This document shows positions 17,801 to 23,564 of a DNA stretch of 23,564 nucleotides, in pieces. The translations under genes and the position numbers were made by a program. Below the pieces are notes generated by a model. It made no database searches. It saw nothing but the letters and a program-made list of their open reading frames with translations, and had not been told where the DNA came from. Numbering within the stretch: the first letter of the stretch is position 1; each line of letters opens with the position of its first letter. Source of the DNA: Eubacteriaceae bacterium. Lineage in GTDB: Bacteria; Bacillota_A; Clostridia; Eubacteriales; Anaerofustaceae. The DNA lies in contig JAITGT010000034.1 in the NCBI GenBank assembly GCA_031280495.1, forward strand, positions 2,501 to 26,064, given 5' to 3'.

Positions 17801-18467
17801 TGTGTGCGGCGGAATCATCACTGCAATAAAGCAGATTGTCACCAAAGGCAACAAGCCGATGGCTTTTTTAGCCATGGAAGATCTGTATGGCACATATGAA
17901 GCCGTCGTATACACAAGAGTCTACGAAGAAAAGCTCTACCTGCTCAAAAAAGACGCGGCAATCCTTATAAAGGGGCGCATCTCCCAAAAGGACGACGGCA
18001 GCCGCTCTGTTGCAGCCAGTTCAATTGTTGATATTTCTGATGAGAAAGAGGTTGCCTCCGGCCGCATTTTCAAACATGCCGAAAGGCCAAAAGCGCCTCT
18101 GCCCGCCCTATCAGCTTCTGTTCAGTCAAAAGCGCAGGCCTTGGAGAGGGCCCCCCAAAAAAGCGCGCAGCAAGACATCCCCGCCCCAGCGCGCGCTGAG
18201 ACTGTGGCAAAGCTGCCGGAAGGCTCATACATACTTTTGGAACTCGCCCCCTCCTCTGTTGGGAGCCTTGCGATACTGCGCAAATATTTGGAAGAGAATT
18301 CAGGCGGCGTCCGCGTTGTTCTGCATGATCAGCAATCGGGCAAAAAATTTCTCATGGACCGCTCCATGTGGGTCACGGATGACGCGGCAGTTGTCGGCGC
18401 GCTTCAGGGCGTCATGGGGCACTCTTGCGTAAGGGTTGTGCAAAGCAAGGGCGGCAGCCCTCTGTAG
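14829..18467 (+). CDS. dnaE: DNA polymerase III subunit alpha, DnaE type
   Basis: Replicative C-family DNA polymerase of 1212 residues, full length for DnaE. The ATG encoding MFTHLHVHT is preferred over an upstream in-frame ATG at 14784 because the PHP domain must start here and AAAGGA precedes it. Order: PHP domain (HLHVH, DHGVMFG, NDSHY; metal ligands largely retained), palm with catalytic PDIDIDF (Asp395, Asp397, Asp399), finger and beta-clamp-binding regions, helix-hairpin-helix region near 830-870, then an OB-fold region (GGIITAIKQ) and a C-terminal tail. The QMSMLDLF-like stretch (GQMSMLDLFE) is a plausible clamp-binding motif. Whether the genome also carries PolC cannot be told. Next downstream is zapA with its own promoter. 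Confidence 0.97.
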   Translation: MFTHLHVHTQFSLLDGFSSTKGLISRIKSLGMEACAITDHGVMFGVVDFYRECLANGVKPILGCEIYLAERDMEQKDSKMDWNNYHLVLLAENNTGYQNLMKIVSAAYMDGFYRRPRADLKLLRKHSEGIICLTGCIGGRIPQRLLASDFAAAREELNALISIFGQRSVFVEIQDHDMDEERAVRSDLINLAREAGVGLVATNDSHYTEKSDAAFHEVLLCVQTATSLNDPKRMKFNNDSYYIKSEEEMASLFRDVPEALENTVRIAERCSVEIEFHNYHLPRYNLPEGASSSAYLKELCLAGMRKKYSSETPELAERLEFELSVIDSMGFNDYFLIVWDFIKYAKDNNISVGPGRGSAAGSIVAYCLDITQFDPIRYTLIFERFLNQSRVSMPDIDIDFCYENRHRVIEYVKEKYGEDSVAQIITFGTLGAKNAIRDVGRSLGMSYSDCDRVAKEIPTRLGTTIDSALQENPNLRAMMEADPKIGQLIEYSKALEGTPRHASTHAAGVVITDRPIREYVPLYVNDGNLATQFPMTLIEELGLLKMDFLGLRTLTVIKDAIDNIERSHGKRISVNAEDLDLSDQNVYKLISRGDTLGVFQLEGSGMRAFMQNLRPDTFEDIIAGISLYRPGPMQYIDDYVANKRNPAGIHYISPALEHILDVTYGCMVYQEQVMQIVRDLAGFSMGDSDNVRRLMSKKKEKAMAAERVRFVYGDEAAGVKGCVNNGISEAAANKIFDQMTDFASYAFNKSHAAAYAVISFQTAYLKTYYPTEFMAALLTSIIGDDAKVTAYVHHLKDMGIELLGPDINKSLGRFAVVDGKIRYALLAVKGLGESAVEEIVRCREEKGAFASFADFVKKMGFKSLNKRGIESLVKSGAFDSLGNTRRQLAMSASDAIDAELRQRKQNAEGQMSMLDLFERTAGMPIEEYSMPAGVAEFDDETRLTFEKEALGLYITGHPLSRFAPILGKCTDSLAIAATDESSEPLSDGTQIVCGGIITAIKQIVTKGNKPMAFLAMEDLYGTYEAVVYTRVYEEKLYLLKKDAAILIKGRISQKDDGSRSVAASSIVDISDEKEVASGRIFKHAERPKAPLPALSASVQSKAQALERAPQKSAQQDIPAPARAETVAKLPEGSYILLELAPSSVGSLAILRKYLEENSGGVRVVLHDQQSGKKFLMDRSMWVTDDAAVVGALQGVMGHSCVRVVQSKGGSPL

Positions 18468-18508
18468 CCGCAAAAGTTTAGCTTTTGCCAAGCATTCTTT
18501 GATTGATC

Positions 18509-18537
18509 TTTGCATAGTCCTATTTTGTCGATATAAT
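18509..18537 (+). promoter_or_regulatory. Promoter of zapA
   Basis: TTTGCA (18509-18514), a 17 bp spacer and consensus TATAAT (18532-18537). Transcription from about 18544 would give a GC-rich leader of about 90 bases. That leader also contains an out-of-frame ATG at 18621 opening a 28-codon frame that overlaps the start of zapA. Confidence 0.6.
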
Positions 18538-18634
18538 TACACCAATAGCGCCAACGCTTGCGGGATAGGCCTCGGCGGCTCCAGGTTCGGGCAATCGGGC
18601 GTTTTGCGGCTGCAAGCAGAAATGCGAGAAACCG

Positions 18635-19168
18635 ATGAGAGAAAAACTCCAAATGACGATCCGCATATTGGATACGGACTACCAAATACTCACAGACGAC
18701 AATGAGGCGAGGGTTCAGGAAATTGCCAACTTAGTGGATAATATGGTGCGCCAAACAAAAGCTGCTGCGCCATATATGAACAATCTCAGCGCCGCCATAC
18801 TGACAAGCCTGAACCTGAGCGAGGAGCTGCACAAAGCCAGGGACGAGCTCGCCCTTCTTCGCGAACGCGATTCAGACTACCAAACGCTTTATTCTTACAA
18901 GGACAAGCTGAAGTCTGTCATGCAGCAGCTGTCTGAAAACGACTCTAAAACTCTGGGCCTTCAGATTCGGATGGACCAGATGCAGAGCGAATGCAACGAG
19001 CTGACGATTCTCCTAAACGAGTACAAAGAGAAGTACAATGCAGTGCGCGCTGAAAACGAGATGAACAAAAAGGCGGTTGCCGAGCTGGAAAACAAGCTTT
19101 TGGAAAACCAAATTGAGCTTGTAAAAGCGAGAAAATCGCTGCTCGACTTTGGGGACGCCAGCCTTTAG
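18635..19168 (+). CDS. zapA: Cell division protein ZapA
   Basis: Cytoplasmic FtsZ-associated protein that bundles FtsZ filaments in the division ring. It has 177 residues. The N-terminal ZapA domain (about 7-65) has the typical TIRILDTDYQILTDDNEARVQEIANLVDNMV opening. The remainder (about 65-165) is a long coiled coil rich in Leu, Glu, Lys and Gln. Simple ZapA proteins have 85-110 residues, so the coiled coil is extended, as seen in several Firmicutes. The start is uncertain between the ATG at 18635 and one at 18653; neither has a strong ribosome site. It follows dnaE but has its own promoter, and its stop codon lies in the loop of its terminator. Confidence 0.85.
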   Translation: MREKLQMTIRILDTDYQILTDDNEARVQEIANLVDNMVRQTKAAAPYMNNLSAAILTSLNLSEELHKARDELALLRERDSDYQTLYSYKDKLKSVMQQLSENDSKTLGLQIRMDQMQSECNELTILLNEYKEKYNAVRAENEMNKKAVAELENKLLENQIELVKARKSLLDFGDASL

Positions 19169-19186
19169 GCGGGCGCCTTCTTTTTT
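19157..19186 (+). terminator. Terminator overlapping the end of zapA
   Basis: GCCAGCC (19157-19163) faces GGCGGGC (19168-19174) around TTTA with one mismatch, and GCCTTCTTTTTT follows. The stop codon TAG is inside the hairpin. Confidence 0.65.
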
Positions 19187-19670
19187 CGCTTCGCACTATA
19201 TATGCGCAAAAGGGCTTTGCCGGATGCGCAAACGAAAAGCTGGCGGCCGCAAGGGCCTGAAAATAGCCCCATTTGCTTTCCTCAGGCGCAGCCAATGCCT
19301 TGTGAGTGACTCGGCAGGGGCTCAATGGCGCGCGAGGGCTAAAACGCGCCATTTGCCCTCGGGAAAAAAACCGCCAGAGCAAGAAAGCGGCTGAGCCAGC
19401 GAGCGCGCCCTTTTTGCCAAACCCATCCAAAAGGGCCAGGCGCCTGAAGGCGTGCGCTGCAAGGCCGAAAAAAGCCGGGCCGCCTTTTGCGCCTCGCACG
19501 CCCCTGCCTTCACAGCGGCTTTTGCCAAATAGCCAGAAGCGCGGCAAGCATGGGCATGCGAAAACTGCGCAGGAATAGGAACAGAGACTTCATTGCAGCT
19601 GCTGCCTGCCAGGCATCTATGGCATGCCAGAGAACAGCGCATGGCAGCAAACGAAAAGCGGCAAGCGCTG
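19169..19670. other. Gene-free GC-rich gap with several hairpins
   Basis: About 500 bases between the zapA terminator and the tlyA promoter, without a believable gene. Long open frames on both strands are low in complexity and lack ribosome sites. Hairpins include the pair at 19324-19361, GCCCTTTT/AAAAGGGC (19407-19414 with 19429-19436) and the palindrome CAGGCGCCTG near 19437. In many Clostridia xseB, a polyprenyl synthase or dxs stand before tlyA; they are absent here. Confidence 0.55.
19324..19361. other. Two overlapping, mutually exclusive hairpins
   Basis: AATGGCGCG (19324-19332) pairs perfectly with CGCGCCATT (19345-19353), while CGAGGGC (19333-19339) pairs perfectly with GCCCTCG (19355-19361). 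The arms interleave and the connecting loops are 0, 5 and 1 bases. Both stems can therefore hardly form together, as expected for a two-state RNA switch or by chance in GC-rich DNA. Confidence 0.4.
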
Positions 19671-19698
19671 TTGGCATGGCGCGAAGCAGCATTACAAT
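19671..19698 (+). promoter_or_regulatory. Promoter of the tlyA-nadK-argR-recN operon
   Basis: TTGGCA (19671-19676), a 16 bp spacer and TACAAT (19693-19698). This is the last good promoter before four closely packed genes. It leaves a leader of about 40 bases. Confidence 0.6.
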
Positions 19699-19744
19699 CT
19701 TTTAAAGAGGATAAATAGCTGAGAAATCTGCTTGGCATACAAAA

Positions 19745-20557
19745 ATGGGCAAAAACAGGCTGGACAAAGAATTGGTGTTAAGAGGGCTTGCTGAAAGCCG
19801 CGAGAGGGCCTCGTCGCTTGTTATGGCTGGCGAGGTTTATGTCAATGGAAAGATGGAAGACAAGGCCGGCAAAGGCGTTGTGCCGATAGACAGCATTGAA
19901 ATCTGCAGCCGAAGCCCAAAATACGCAAGCAGGGGAGGCCTGAAGCTTGAAAAGGCGCTCCAGGCCTTTCGCATAGGCCTCTCTGGCAAAACGGCGCTTG
20001 ACGTTGGCGCTTCAACGGGGGGGTTTACTGACTGCATGCTCAAAGCCGGCGCCAAAAAGGTTTATGCCGTAGACGTGGGGTATGGGCAGCTTGCCTTAAG
20101 CCTGCGATCGGATTCGCGCGTTGTTTGCCTAGAGAGGGAAAACTTCCGCTATCTGGCATTTGAAAAAGTGGGAGAGCCTTGCGACGCGGCGGCAATGGAC
20201 GTATCCTTTATTTCAGCGGGAAAGCTGGCAGAAAACCTGAAGAGGTTTCTTAAGGAGGGCGCAGACGCCATAGTTCTTGTTAAGCCCCAGTTTGAGTCCG
20301 ACCGCAAGGGCGCAGGGAAAAAGGGGGTCGTCCGGGACAGGGGAAAGCACTTTGAAGCAATTGAGAAAGTGGCAGGAGCGTTCACTAAAGAAGGGTTCTT
20401 TATTTGGGGAATTGATTATTCGCCAATTGCTGGCCCAAAGGGGAATATTGAGTTTCTAGCCCACTTTTGCTTAGGCAAAGAGGGCGCCGAACCTGCGCAA
20501 GGCTGGGAAAGCGAAATGAGGCTGTGCGTAGAAAAGGCCCATGAGGATCTGGGGTGA
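19745..20557 (+). CDS. tlyA: TlyA-family rRNA 2'-O-methyltransferase
   Basis: SAM-dependent enzyme of 270 residues that, in characterised members, methylates cytidine 2'-OH in 23S and sometimes 16S rRNA; this affects capreomycin susceptibility and some homologues are called hemolysins. An N-terminal S4 RNA-binding domain (about 4-60) is followed by an FtsJ-type methyltransferase domain with the SAM loop LDVGASTGGFTD (85-96). The catalytic tetrad is complete: Lys67, Asp152, Lys180 and Glu236, each exactly two lower than in the Mycobacterium enzyme. The ATG has no clear Shine-Dalgarno sequence, although the frame is closed by a stop at 19712. Its last four bases overlap the nadK start. It heads the conserved tlyA-nadK-argR-recN run. 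Confidence 0.95.
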   Translation: MGKNRLDKELVLRGLAESRERASSLVMAGEVYVNGKMEDKAGKGVVPIDSIEICSRSPKYASRGGLKLEKALQAFRIGLSGKTALDVGASTGGFTDCMLKAGAKKVYAVDVGYGQLALSLRSDSRVVCLERENFRYLAFEKVGEPCDAAAMDVSFISAGKLAENLKRFLKEGADAIVLVKPQFESDRKGAGKKGVVRDRGKHFEAIEKVAGAFTKEGFFIWGIDYSPIAGPKGNIEFLAHFCLGKEGAEPAQGWESEMRLCVEKAHEDLG

Positions 20558-21399
20558 AAAAAATAGCCGTTTACGCGAACGCCAGCAAAGATCCAGGATA
20601 CACAGTCCTTTCGCGCGTAGCTGCTTTTTCCGAGCGCTGCGGCGTAGAGTGCGTTGTTCATGAACCGCCGGAAGGCCTGCCTGCTCAGTTTCAGAAAGCC
20701 AGCGCCAAAAGCCTTTCTGAGTGCGAGGCGGCCATTGTCATTGGGGGGGACGGCACAATGCTAAACGCAGTGCACGAATTCCAGCCATACGAAATACCTT
20801 TCCTTGGCGTTAATTTGGGAACGATTGGATTTTTGGCCGATGTCGGCATGGATGAGCTGGAGGGAAGGCTAGCCTCCCTTTTTTCCGGAGGCTTTACAGT
20901 CGAGGAGCGAATGATGGCGCGCGTGGAGGAAGAAGGAAAGCTCGTCGCAGACGTGCTCAATGAGGCGACTCTCAGGCACGAATTTGGCGCAGGCGTTGGT
21001 GAATTCAAGTGCTACTCTGGCAATGCGCTCATAGGCCATTACTCGTCAGACGGCCTTCTCGTCGTTGCGCCGACTGGATCTACTGCCTATTCCATGTCGG
21101 CCGGAGGCCCCATCGTGAACCCTGCGTGCGAGCTGCTCATCGTTCAGCCGCTCGCGCCCCATTCCTTGAACAACCGCTCTATCATCGTCTCGTCGCAGGA
21201 AGAGCTCACGCTTGAATTCAATGCCCCAACAACGCGTGTCTATTTGGATGGCGAGCGCCACCGGCCAAATGGCGGGCGACTAACCGTAAAGGCAAGCCCA
21301 AGGAAAGTGCGTTTCGCTAAGTTTGGCGATTATGACTTTTACGGGCTGCTTTTCGAAAAAATAAAGCAGACAAACTATCTTCGGGGAGGCCTTTCGTAA
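20554..21399 (+). CDS. nadK: NAD kinase
   Basis: Cytoplasmic enzyme that phosphorylates NAD to NADP, the only route to NADP. The 281 residues match the family. Family motifs: GGDGTMLNAV (64-73), NLGTIGFLAD, the LNEA segment (135-138) and the glycine-rich GLLVVAPTGSTAYSMSAGGP stretch (167-186), with LAPHSLNNRSI after it. It starts at GTG overlapping the tlyA stop codon (GTGA), so it is translationally coupled; AGGATCTGGG precedes it. The third gene argR follows after about 75 bases. The operon link with argR and recN is common in Firmicutes. Confidence 0.97.
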   Translation: MKKIAVYANASKDPGYTVLSRVAAFSERCGVECVVHEPPEGLPAQFQKASAKSLSECEAAIVIGGDGTMLNAVHEFQPYEIPFLGVNLGTIGFLADVGMDELEGRLASLFSGGFTVEERMMARVEEEGKLVADVLNEATLRHEFGAGVGEFKCYSGNALIGHYSSDGLLVVAPTGSTAYSMSAGGPIVNPACELLIVQPLAPHSLNNRSIIVSSQEELTLEFNAPTTRVYLDGERHRPNGGRLTVKASPRKVRFAKFGDYDFYGLLFEKIKQTNYLRGGLS

Positions 21400-21474
21400 G
21401 GCGCAACCTAAAAGGAAGGGGGTGAGAGGCGCTTGTTCCCCAAAGCGCAAGATTGGGGGGCGCCGCAATTTCTG

Positions 21475-21933
21475 ATGAAAATAGACAGGCATTCCAAGAT
21501 CCTCAGCATCATCGATGAGAATGTTGTCGAGACGCAGGAAGAGCTGACCGACTTGCTCCGCAGGGAGCGCATCAGCGTGACGCAGGCCACCGTGTCTAGA
21601 GACATTCGGGAGCTCAGGCTCATCAAGGTAAAGGACCAGAATGGGCGATACAAGTATGCGCCATACGAAAATGAGTCTGCCGCTTACGACGAACGAATCG
21701 TGAGCATTTTTCGTGAGGCGGTGCTCACAATAGACACTGCGTCCAACTTCGTTTGCATCCACACTATTACTGGCATGGCCCAGGCTGCAGCCGTTGCGAT
21801 AGACTCCCTTAAAAGCCCGTCTGTCATCGGAAGCGTCGCTGGGGACGACACAATCTTTGTGATGGCGAGAAGCGAAGCGCAGGCTGCGGATGTTGCTGGC
21901 TCATTTCGCCAAATCCTGAAAGGGATGGGATAA
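21475..21933 (+). CDS. argR: Arginine repressor
   Basis: Hexameric DNA-binding regulator that senses arginine and controls arginine synthesis and breakdown. From the ATG encoding MKIDRHSKIL the protein has 152 residues, the usual family length. The winged helix-turn-helix (about 1-65) contains the diagnostic VTQATVSRDIRELRL, and the C-terminal oligomerisation and arginine-binding domain carries the GDDTIFVMARS motif. A longer form from a TTG at 21433 (14 more residues) has a better ribosome site, AGGAAGGGGGTGAG. The family N-terminus argues for the ATG, so the start is open. It overlaps no neighbour and stands 4 bases before recN. Confidence 0.95.
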   Translation: MKIDRHSKILSIIDENVVETQEELTDLLRRERISVTQATVSRDIRELRLIKVKDQNGRYKYAPYENESAAYDERIVSIFREAVLTIDTASNFVCIHTITGMAQAAAVAIDSLKSPSVIGSVAGDDTIFVMARSEAQAADVAGSFRQILKGMG

Positions 21934-21937
21934 AAGC

Positions 21938-23564
21938 ATGCTGGAATCGCTGCATATCCAAAACTATGCCTTAATTGAAAGCCTGACTGTCGATTTTAGC
22001 GAGGGGCTCAATATCCTCACGGGGGAGACAGGGGCAGGCAAGTCCATATTGATCGGCGCGCTTTCTTTTGCCATGGGGGGCCGCGCCGCGACTGACGCGA
22101 TGCGGGACCCATCGCAAAAAACGGTTGTGGAGGCGACATTTTCGGTAGAAGGCGAAAGTGCCGCCCTGTCGGAATTAAGGAAGTTGGGGATAGACGCGGA
22201 AAACGGGCAGGTGATCATCCGGCGCGAGCTGCTTCCATCCCTTAAAAGCGGCTATCGGGCAAATGGCTCAGCCGTCACATCGCCCTCCCTGCGCAAAATC
22301 GCTTCTTCCCTTATTGACATATACGGACAAAACGACAGCCAGGCGCTACTCGATCCGAAAAGCCGCCTGGCATTTCTTGACGGCTACGCAAGCGAAGCGC
22401 TGAAAGAGGTTAAGCAAGGGCTTGAGTCCGCCTATGCCAGCATGGCGAAGACAGCAAAAGAGCTGGCGCAGGCGCAAGAGAGGCTGGCGTCTTCACAAGA
22501 GGAACGCATCCGCGCCGAGCAGGCCCTTTCAGAAATTGCCCCCCTAAAGCTTTCCGCCGGCGAAGAGGGCGTGCTGGAAGCGCGCATGAGAACTCTTGCC
22601 AATAGCCAGAAGCTTCGCGACAGCGCGCGCAAAGCGTCCAGCCTGCTGTACGCCTCAGAAGCCAGCGCGCAAAACTACCTTTCGCGCGCGCTGGAGGCGA
22701 TTGGCTCCGCCTTGGAATTTGACCCAAGCCTTAAAGCGGCTTCAAGCCTGCTTGAAACGGCAGAAATTGAGATTGAGGAGGCAAGCCTTGCCCTTCGGGA
22801 GTGCCTTTCGGGCCTGGAAGGGGATCCAACCCCAGAAATGGAAGCCATCCAGTCGCGCCTGTCCAAAATACGTTCGCTAAAGAAAAAGTATGCAGAAGAC
22901 ATTGAGGGCATTTTGGCGTATCAGGAGCAATGCCGGGAGAGGCTCAGGGATTCTGGCAGCCTTGCCGAAAAAGCAAAAGAGGCAGAAAAAGAGGCCGCCC
23001 GCGCAATAGCTGAGTACAAAAAGCTTTCCCAGCAGGCTAGCGCAATCCGAAAGGAGGCTGCGCTCCGTCTTTCCAGCGAAATAGCCAAAACGCTTTCAGA
23101 GCTTGCCATGGAAAAGGCGCAGTTTTCCGTCGAATTTTCACAGCTTTCCCAGCCCGCGCGAGACGGCGAGGACGAAATATCCTTCCTTTTTTCCGCAAAC
23201 CTCGGAATGGAGCCAAAGCCGCTTGCCAAAGTGGCGTCAGGAGGGGAGCTCTCGCGCGTCATGCTTGCCATAAAGAACGTTTTTGCGGAAGCGGAAGACT
23301 CTGGCTGCCTTATCTTTGACGAAATCGACACAGGAATCAGCGGGCGGGCTGCACAGCTGGTTGCTGAAAAAATGGCCAGGCTTGCTAGCCGCAGGCAAAT
23401 TCTATCCATCACGCACTTGACGCAGATTGCATCCATGGCGGACTGCCATTTTGCAATACAAAAGGTGACGGAGTCCGAGTCAACGATATCGACGGTGTCG
23501 CGCCTGTCGGCAGAAGGGAGGGCCGAAGAGCTCGCGCGCATGTCTTCAGGCGCAAAAGTCACTG
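21938..23564 (+). CDS. recN: DNA repair protein RecN, 3' end outside window
   Basis: SMC-like ATPase that acts at DNA double-strand breaks. The window holds the first 542 codons with no stop. RecN usually has 550-570 residues, so only a short tail is missing. The N-terminal ATPase half starts MLESLHIQNYALIESL and carries Walker A GETGAGKS (29-36). A long coiled coil with many Glu, Ala and Lys follows (about 155-370). The C-terminal half has the ABC signature SGGELSR (from 434) and Walker B LIFDEIDTG (Asp461, Glu462), then the SITHLTQIAS switch. The ATG is 4 bases after the argR stop, with a GGGATGGGA ribosome site. Confidence 0.97.
   Translation, partial: MLESLHIQNYALIESLTVDFSEGLNILTGETGAGKSILIGALSFAMGGRAATDAMRDPSQKTVVEATFSVEGESAALSELRKLGIDAENGQVIIRRELLPSLKSGYRANGSAVTSPSLRKIASSLIDIYGQNDSQALLDPKSRLAFLDGYASEALKEVKQGLESAYASMAKTAKELAQAQERLASSQEERIRAEQALSEIAPLKLSAGEEGVLEARMRTLANSQKLRDSARKASSLLYASEASAQNYLSRALEAIGSALEFDPSLKAASSLLETAEIEIEEASLALRECLSGLEGDPTPEMEAIQSRLSKIRSLKKKYAEDIEGILAYQEQCRERLRDSGSLAEKAKEAEKEAARAIAEYKKLSQQASAIRKEAALRLSSEIAKTLSELAMEKAQFSVEFSQLSQPARDGEDEISFLFSANLGMEPKPLAKVASGGELSRVMLAIKNVFAEAEDSGCLIFDEIDTGISGRAAQLVAEKMARLASRRQILSITHLTQIASMADCHFAIQKVTESESTISTVSRLSAEGRAEELARMSSGAKVT

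Noticed and set aside
18544..18634. 6S RNA, SRP RNA or a tRNA in the zapA leader
   Set aside because: The conserved SRP loop, a 6S-type long helix and a cloverleaf are all absent. The position next to zapA alone is not evidence.

Overview
The window looks like a chromosomal segment of a Clostridia-like member of the Bacillota with a medium G+C genome. The reasons are the linked order tlyA-nadK-argR-recN, a pyruvate phosphate dikinase of the Clostridium type with catalytic-residue spacing almost identical to the known enzyme, strong AGGAGG-type ribosome sites, Sigma-A-like promoters and several lipoproteins. The species cannot be named from the sequence alone. No transposase, integrase, phage gene, tRNA gene or CRISPR array was seen.

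Layout. 1-2728 is the 3' part of an rRNA operon: a 23S rRNA gene cut by the left edge, then 5S rRNA, with no tRNA between them. Directly behind it is a class B penicillin-binding protein (2800-4293) whose -10 box sits so close to the ATG that its mRNA may be leaderless, then a small protein with two membrane segments (4369-4734). After a gene-poor stretch comes ppdK on the minus strand (5530-8151). A short lipoprotein of unknown function with a structured leader (8458-8985) follows. The most unusual part is 9658-12558: a solitary Cas6-type CRISPR RNA endonuclease gene with its own promoter but no array or other cas gene, an AT-rich stretch with a TetR-operator-like palindrome, and two tandem paralogous TetR-family regulators with no obvious target gene. 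A BMP-family (PnrA-like) substrate-binding lipoprotein on the minus strand (12656-13765) is divergent from a sugar-phosphate isomerase-type TIM-barrel gene (13937-14770). Then come dnaE (14829-18467) and zapA (18635-19168). After another gene-free gap the window ends with the compact run tlyA-nadK-argR-recN, recN being cut by the right edge.

How they work together. Most genes are core housekeeping: ribosome (23S, 5S, TlyA rRNA methylation), wall synthesis and division (PBP, ZapA), replication and repair (DnaE, RecN), central metabolism (PPDK, NAD kinase, ArgR). The accessory content is limited to the membrane protein, the two lipoproteins, Cas6, the TetR pair and the TIM-barrel enzyme. Gene-free gaps of 570-800 bases that are mostly GC-rich (4735-5529, 8986-9700, 19169-19744) are unusually long for such a genome and contain hairpins but no credible genes.
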